This document shows, piece after piece, positions 1 through 6,300 of a DNA stretch of 6,492 nucleotides. The stretch spans positions 1 through 6,492 of the forward strand of contig JBEKNT010000395.1 in the NCBI GenBank assembly GCA_049522565.1. The letters run 5' to 3'. A program made the translations under genes and the position numbers. The notes under the pieces are model-generated. The model had not been told where the DNA came from, did no database searches, and was given only the letters and a program-made list of their open reading frames with translations. This DNA comes from JASHVB01 sp049522565 (GTDB lineage Bacteria; Pseudomonadota; Alphaproteobacteria; Acetobacterales; Acetobacteraceae). Numbering within the stretch: the stretch's first letter is position 1; each line of letters begins with the position of its first letter.

Positions 1-338
1 GAGAGCGAGAAGGTGCCCTGCAGGATGGCGGTTTCGTAATAGGTCGCGTCGTTCGATCCGGTGCTGTTCGGCACGTACATGTTGCTGCTGTACGGTAGCG
101 AATCGATGCCGGTGCCGGTCTCCACGACGCCGCTGTTCAGGCTCGGATCCCACCACGTGATTTCGCCGGTCGATGGATCGACGTCGGAGATTCCCGCCGG
201 GGCGCTCGCCACGGGCAGGCCATCCGGTCCCAGCGTGCTGCCATTCGCTACGTTCGGCGTGCCGCCGCTGCCGAAATCCGGGCCGTTGCCAGTATCGCTG
301 ACCTCGAAATAGGTCACCGACAGCGCATCCGCCGCTGA
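1..338 (-). other. Start of a fibro-slime / PA14-like domain, cut by the left edge
   Basis: About 112 residues are visible. It starts near ADALSVTYFEVSDTGNGPDF, then STLGPDGLPVASAPAGISDV, DPSTGEITWWDPSLNSGV, VETGTGIDSLPYSSNMYVPN, and ends TYYETAILQGTFSL at the edge. The order 'xYFxVSDTxxxPDF', 'STLGxDGxPV', a W-D-P segment, then NxxxPNSTGS and a strand like AILxGTFxL agrees with what I recall of fibro-slime domains, which usually go on to a F-x-GDDDxWVFING block; that block would lie outside the window. Known relatives occur in extracellular matrix and sugar-binding contexts. The family call is from memory and moderate. Confidence 0.5.
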
Positions 339-3300
339 GCCGTTATAGGCCATGATCGCCGGGCTGCCGCTACTGCTCAGCGAGCCGGTGAGCCAGTCGG
401 CCGGTCCGGTCGCGGTGTTGGCGATGTCCAACCCGACGAGGTCGCTTCCGGTGCCTTGCGCCACGTCGCCGAGGTTGAGGGTGTAGACACTGCCCGTCTG
501 GACCAACTCGCCTGGACCGGCGGTCTGCTGCAGCGCCGCTGTCGCGTAGTTATTGACCGTGACGCTGACTGGCACATCGACGGTGCCGAGCAAGGTCGTC
601 CCCAGCGTATCGATGGTGCTGCCGTCGCTGATCTCCGACACCGCGACCTCGCCGCTGACCGTGCCGGCCGTGGCGGTGGAGAAGCTGAATGTCGCGGATG
701 CCGTGTTGGTGGCGCCGGCAGCGATCTCGGATGCAGTGCCGCTGGCACCGGTCAGGTTGCCGGAGACGACGGACTGCGCCGTCGCGTCCAGGTTTTCCGA
801 ATAGCCATCGGCCGGGGCCGTGTTGCTGATGACCAGCGCCTCGCTGTCCGTGTCGCTGACTCCGTCGCCAACATGCACGATGGCGTTGACGGGGCCGATG
901 ATAGATGGGTCAGCGTAACGATAGACGTTGCTCTCCAGCGACACGCTCTGCGGCGACAGCGGGACGTCGTTGGTGCCGGAGGTGAACGACAGGTTGACCG
1001 TGCCGCTCAGGGAACCGGCCTGCGTGTTGTTCAGCCCGGCGATGATATCGGTCGTATCGCTCTGCCCGATCGGCAGATCGGTAATGGTGCCGGAGCCATA
1101 GGCGCTGCCGGTTGCCGACGACACAAAGCCCGACAGTACATCCGAGCCGGTATTGCTGATGTCGAGCGCGATCTGATCGTTGGCGACCAGGGACGCGACG
1201 TGCACGTCGGGCAGCACGATGGGCGACGGCTCGTTGATTGTCGCTGCCGCCAGCACCGCGGTCGACAGCACGGTGCCGACGACCACGATCGTTTCGCCGG
1301 TCAGCGGCGACGGGCCGTCCGGGTTGGTGCTGTCCGCCGCCAGCGTAATGGTCTGGCTGAACGTGCCGGCATTCGCGGTGGACAGGTCGATACTGAGCGG
1401 CGTGCTGTCGCCCGCCGACACCGTGCCGATCGAGCCCAGGCCCGTATCGCTGAACGCGGCGTCGCCGCTGGCGGTCAGGCTGCCGGACAGCCAGTCGGCC
1501 TGGCCGGTGGCGATGTTGGCAATGTCCAGGCTGTCGGGGATTTCGCCCGGCGCAGCCGCGACAGTGCCGAAATCCAGCGTGTAGGTGTTGCCGATCGCCG
1601 ACAGCGAGCCGGCGCCGCTGCCCTGCTCGATAGCGGCTGTGGCGTAGTTGTCGATGGTCGCGCTGACCGGAACATCGTCGCCGTAGCCGTCGGTGACGGT
1701 CAGGGACAAGCCGGTGCCGAGATTGTCCGGCTGGTCGCCGGGGCCCGAGTAGCTGATGAAATCGACCGTGTCGCCGGCGGTCAGCGTTTCGGTTAGGTCG
1801 AGCGGAATGACCTGCTGATACGCCGACAGCGTTGCACTGGCGACCACGCTGCCATCGACAGCAATCGCGACTTCATGGGCGTGTTCGTTGGTGTCCACAC
1901 CCAGCACGCTGCCGGAGAACGTGTAAGCGCCGTCGCTCGGCGCGGTGAACTCGACCGACACATTGCCGGTGCCTTGCGGATCGAGATCGAGATAGGTCGG
2001 CGGCAGAACGACGGTGCCGGAATAGGCCTGCGTGGTTGATGTCGGGTTGAGCGTGACGAAGGCCGCGTTCGGCTGCGATCCGCCGTTGTTCCAGCTTTGG
2101 TAGGTGCTGCCGGAGGTCGTTCCGGTGAGCAATGCGCCGTCGCTGAGATAGCTCCAGACGCCGTTGGCGTTGCTGGCCAGGGAGAAGTCGTTCACCGCGG
2201 ACCAGGTGGAGCCGCCGTCGAGCGACGTCAGGCCGAGGGTGTCCACGCCGGCGCCGTCGCTGGTCAATGCCAGGTCGGCGTAGCCGAACTCGTATCCGGC
2301 GGTTTCGGTCGGGATTTCGACGCCAATCGAGGTGTCGTCGCTGCTGCCGGCGGCGATATCGCCGGTCGCACCGGTGGTGGTGAACTGGTCGCCGCCGGAA
2401 CCGTTGATGGCGGCGGCCTCGAGGCCTTCGGAATAGCCGTCCGCCGGGTCGGCGTTGGCGATCGTCAGGCCCTCGGTCACCGAGCCGCCGTTATCACCGG
2501 TATGCAGGTAAACGTTGGTCGGTGCGCTGATCGACGGGTCGGCCAGGCGATAGACGTTGCCGCTCAGGTTGAGCGTCTGGGTGCCGAGATCGGCTTCGAT
2601 ACCGGACACGGTACCATCGGTTTGATAATCGAGTCCGACGGTTCCGCTCTCGGCGCCGGCGGTCAGATCGTTCAGGCCGACGCCGATGCTGGAGTCGTCG
2701 ATGGCCTGCGGCGCCAGGGAATCGATTTGGCCGTGGGCAAAGGCGCTGCCGGTAATCGTGCTGATGTCGACGTTCAGGCCGTCGGCCGGGGTGGTGGCGG
2801 CGTTTTCGATCTCCAGGGTCGGGTCGGCGACGATGTGGACATAGACATGCGCGTCGGGCAGCACGAGGCTGTCGTTGGGCCCGAGCGCCGTGAGCAGATC
2901 CGGCACCGCGGAAACCGGCGAGGGCTCCAGGTAGATCGTGGACGCACCGCTGCTGTCGGTGCCGAGTTCGAGTTGCAGGCCGGAATCGACTCCCGGGGCG
3001 GACAGGCTGATCGTGCCGCCCGCAGCCAGCGTGCCGATCAGGTCGCTGCCGACATAGGACACGGCAGACAATGTGATGCCGGGCAGATCGATGGTGTCGC
3101 CGCCGGCGAAGTTGTCGATCTGACCACTGAAGCCGGACTCCGGATTCAGCTCCAGGGTTGCATCGGTGCCGTTGAAGGTAACGGGTCCCGAATTGCTGCC
3201 GTTGAGCGCCAGCGTCGCGCCGGTCTCGATCTCGTACTCCGGCGAACCGGAAACCGGGCCGTTGACGGTCAGCAAACCGCCAGAGGCGTCAACGATGATC

Positions 3301-6300
3301 GGGCTGATCCCCGCGTCGCCGAGGGCGCCATAGCCGACGACATACTCGCCGGAACCCAGCGTCAGATGGGGCGAGTTGATCGTGCCGCCCTGCATGAACA
3401 GGGTGCCGGAGTTGAAGCTGACGGTGTTGGCGGTCACGTCGCCGGTCGCCGCCAGAGTTACGTTGCCGGAGAAATTGATCGTCTGGCTGCCGTTGACCGC
3501 GCCGGCGATGGTGGCGCCGTCGTCGAAGTCCAACGTGCCGTTGGAGGCAGTGACCGTGCCCGTGCTGGTTTCGTCAACCGCGACCGCGATGCTGTTGGTG
3601 CCGCCGCCGGTCATCTCGAGCAAGCCGGACTCGACCAGGTTGTAGGTGCCGGAGTCAGGCGCCTCGAGCGCGGAGCTGCCGTTGTCCAGGTTGAGGACGC
3701 TGCCGGCCTCCATGTCCAGCGTCGCGCTGTCGCCGGACTGGTTGCCGAATTGCAGGCCGGCATTGACGTACAGGCTGCCGGAATCATCCCAGGTGATGCC
3801 GCCCATCAGCACCAGGTCGGGGTCGGAATAATAATAGTTGGTGACGCTCGCGGATCCGCTGGTGTCCAGTGTGCCGAGTCCGGACAGATAGGCGATGCCA
3901 GAGCCGCCGCCGTTGCCGAAGGTGACACTGTTCAGAGTCGCCGTGTCCGTAACGCCGTAGGCGGCGGTGTAAGTGCCCATCACCCAGATGGCGCCATTCG
4001 CCGCATCCAGCGTGCCGCCGAGCGAGCCGTCGCCATCGATCTGCACCGAGCCGCCGGCGGTCACGATCGTACCGGTGTTGGTCAGCGCGCCATCGATGTA
4101 GATCTCGCCATTGTCGGACGAAATGAGCCCGGTATTGTCCAGCGGCACCGCGATGTGGTCGCCGCCGCCGTTGATCTGCTGTAGCAGGCCGTTGTTGACG
4201 AAGCTGTAGGTGCCCGCGGTGCCACCCAGTTCGAAGTCCGCGCTACCGCCGCTCAGCGTGTAGGTGGCGCCCGCCTCGTTGACGAAGGTCGCGCTGTCAC
4301 CGGCGCCGTTGCCGAACTGGAGGCCGCCGATCTGGTAGATCGCGCCGAAATTGTCCCAGGTGACGCCGTTTTCGAGCACCAGCTCGGGGCTGGAGTAATA
4401 GTAGTTGTTGATGGTCGCGGAGCCGTCGGTGGCGAGCGTTCCGGAGCCGGAGAGGTAGGCGATCGCGGAACCGCCGCCGTCGCCGATGGTGACGCTGGCA
4501 AGCGTCACCGTATCCGTCGCTCCACTGTCGACGGCATAGGTGCCCATCAGGTAGATCGCGCCGTTTGCGGCGTTCAGCGTGCCGCCGAGCGTGCCGCCGT
4601 TGATCTGCACCGAGCCGCCGGCGGTCTGGATCGTGCCGCTGTTGGTCAGCGGGCCGTCGATGTAGAGCACGCCGTTGTTGGAGGAGATGACGCCGGTATT
4701 GTCCAGCGGCACCGCGATGGAGTCGCCGCCGCCGTTGATCTGCTGCAACAGGCCTTCATTGACGAAACTGTAGGTGCCCGCGGTGCCGCCTATTTCGAAG
4801 TCCGCACTGCCGCCGCTCAGCGAGTAGGTGGCGCCTGCCTCGTTGACCAAGGTTGCGCTGTCACCGGGGGAGTTACCAAACTGGAGGCCGCCGATCTGGT
4901 AGATCGCGCCGAAATTGTCCCAGGTGACGCCGTTCTCCAGGATCAACTCGGGATTGTTGTAATAATAGTTGTTGACGGTCGCCGAGCCGTCGGTGGCGAC
5001 CGTTCCGGTGCCGGAGAAGTAGGCGATGGAGGCGCCACCGCCATCGCCAAAGGTGGCTCCGGCCAATGCGACCGTGTCGGTCGCCCCTCCGGCCACCGCA
5101 AAGGTGCCGGTCAGGTATGCGTTGCCGCCATTGGGTCCGACGCCGATCGTGCCGCCCAGTGTGCCGCCTTCGAGGTACAGGTTGCCGCCATTGGCCAGCA
5201 TCGTGCCGCTGTTCACGAACCCGCCGGCGACCACCAAATTACCATTGGTCGAGGTGACCAGGCCGGTATTGGTCAACGGCACCGCGATCGTATCGCCGCC
5301 ACCGTTGACCATCTTCAACGTGCCGGCGTTGATGAAGTTGTAGGTGCCGCCTGCGGTATCGCTGATCTCGGCGTTGCCGCCATTCAATACATAGGTGGCG
5401 CCGGCCTGGTTGAGGATGGTCGCGGTATCGATCGTGGAACCGCCGAACACCAGTCCGCCGTACTGGTTCACCGTGCCGGCATTGGCCCAGGTGATGCCGT
5501 CGATAAGCTGCAACTGCACCGACGAGTAATTGTATTGGCTGATGGCGACGTTGCCGTTGCTGGCCAGCGTGCCCGGGCCGGCGAACACGGCATAGCCGTC
5601 GCCGTACCAGCCCAGATTGGCACCGCCGAAGGTCACGGTGTCGGTCGTGTCGGCCGCGACGGCGTAGGTGCCGATAAGGCCGACACTGTCGCTAAGCGCC
5701 TCGATGGTTCCGCCCAGCGTGCCGCCCTGCACTTCTATGAAGCCGCCGTCGGCCACCAGAGTGCCGCTGTTGGTGACGGGACCCGACAAATAGAGAGCGC
5801 CGTTGGTCGATAGGACGGTGCCGCTGTTGTTCAGCGGCACCGTGATCGAGACGTTGCCGCCCGCGACCATCTCCAACAGGCCGGCGTTGATGAAGTTGTA
5901 GGTACCGCCGGCGACGTCGCTGATCTGCGCGTTGCCGCCCCACAACTCGTAGGTGGCGCCGGCCTGGTTGACGATGGTCGCGGTATCGCTGGCGGAACCG
6001 CCAAACACCAGGCCGCCGTACTGCCGCACCGTGCCGGCGTTTTCCCAGGTGATGCCGTCGATAAGCTGCAACTGGGTCGCGGCGTAATTGTATTGGTTGA
6101 CGTAGACGAAACCATTGCTGGCCAGCGTACCAGAGCCGGCGAACACGGCGGCGCCGTCGCCGCCCCAGCCGAGATAGGTGTTATCGAAGGTCACCATGTC
6201 GATCGTGGCGGCCGGCACGGTGTAGGTGCCAACCAGGCCGACATTGCCACTGATGGTGTCGATCGTCCCGCCCAGCGTGCCGCCCTGCACTTCTATGAAG

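Noticed and set aside
456..1796. A 446-codon plus-strand open frame
   Set aside because: It is the codon-register complement of the choice-of-anchor D-like modules. Its translation is Arg-, Gly- and Val-rich with no recognisable domain, while the minus strand shows clear repeated domains across the same bases.
1680..2219. The insert in b1 as a mobile element or recently transferred DNA
   Set aside because: The insert keeps the frame, has the same GC-rich codon choice and lack of Lys, Arg and Cys as its surroundings, and no flanking direct or inverted repeats are evident. It looks like an old, adapted domain insertion.
2097..4184. A 695-codon plus-strand open frame
   Set aside because: It is in the same complementary register and crosses several unrelated minus-strand domains. 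It has no recognisable family pattern and is explained by the rarity of TTA, CTA and TCA codons in the real gene.
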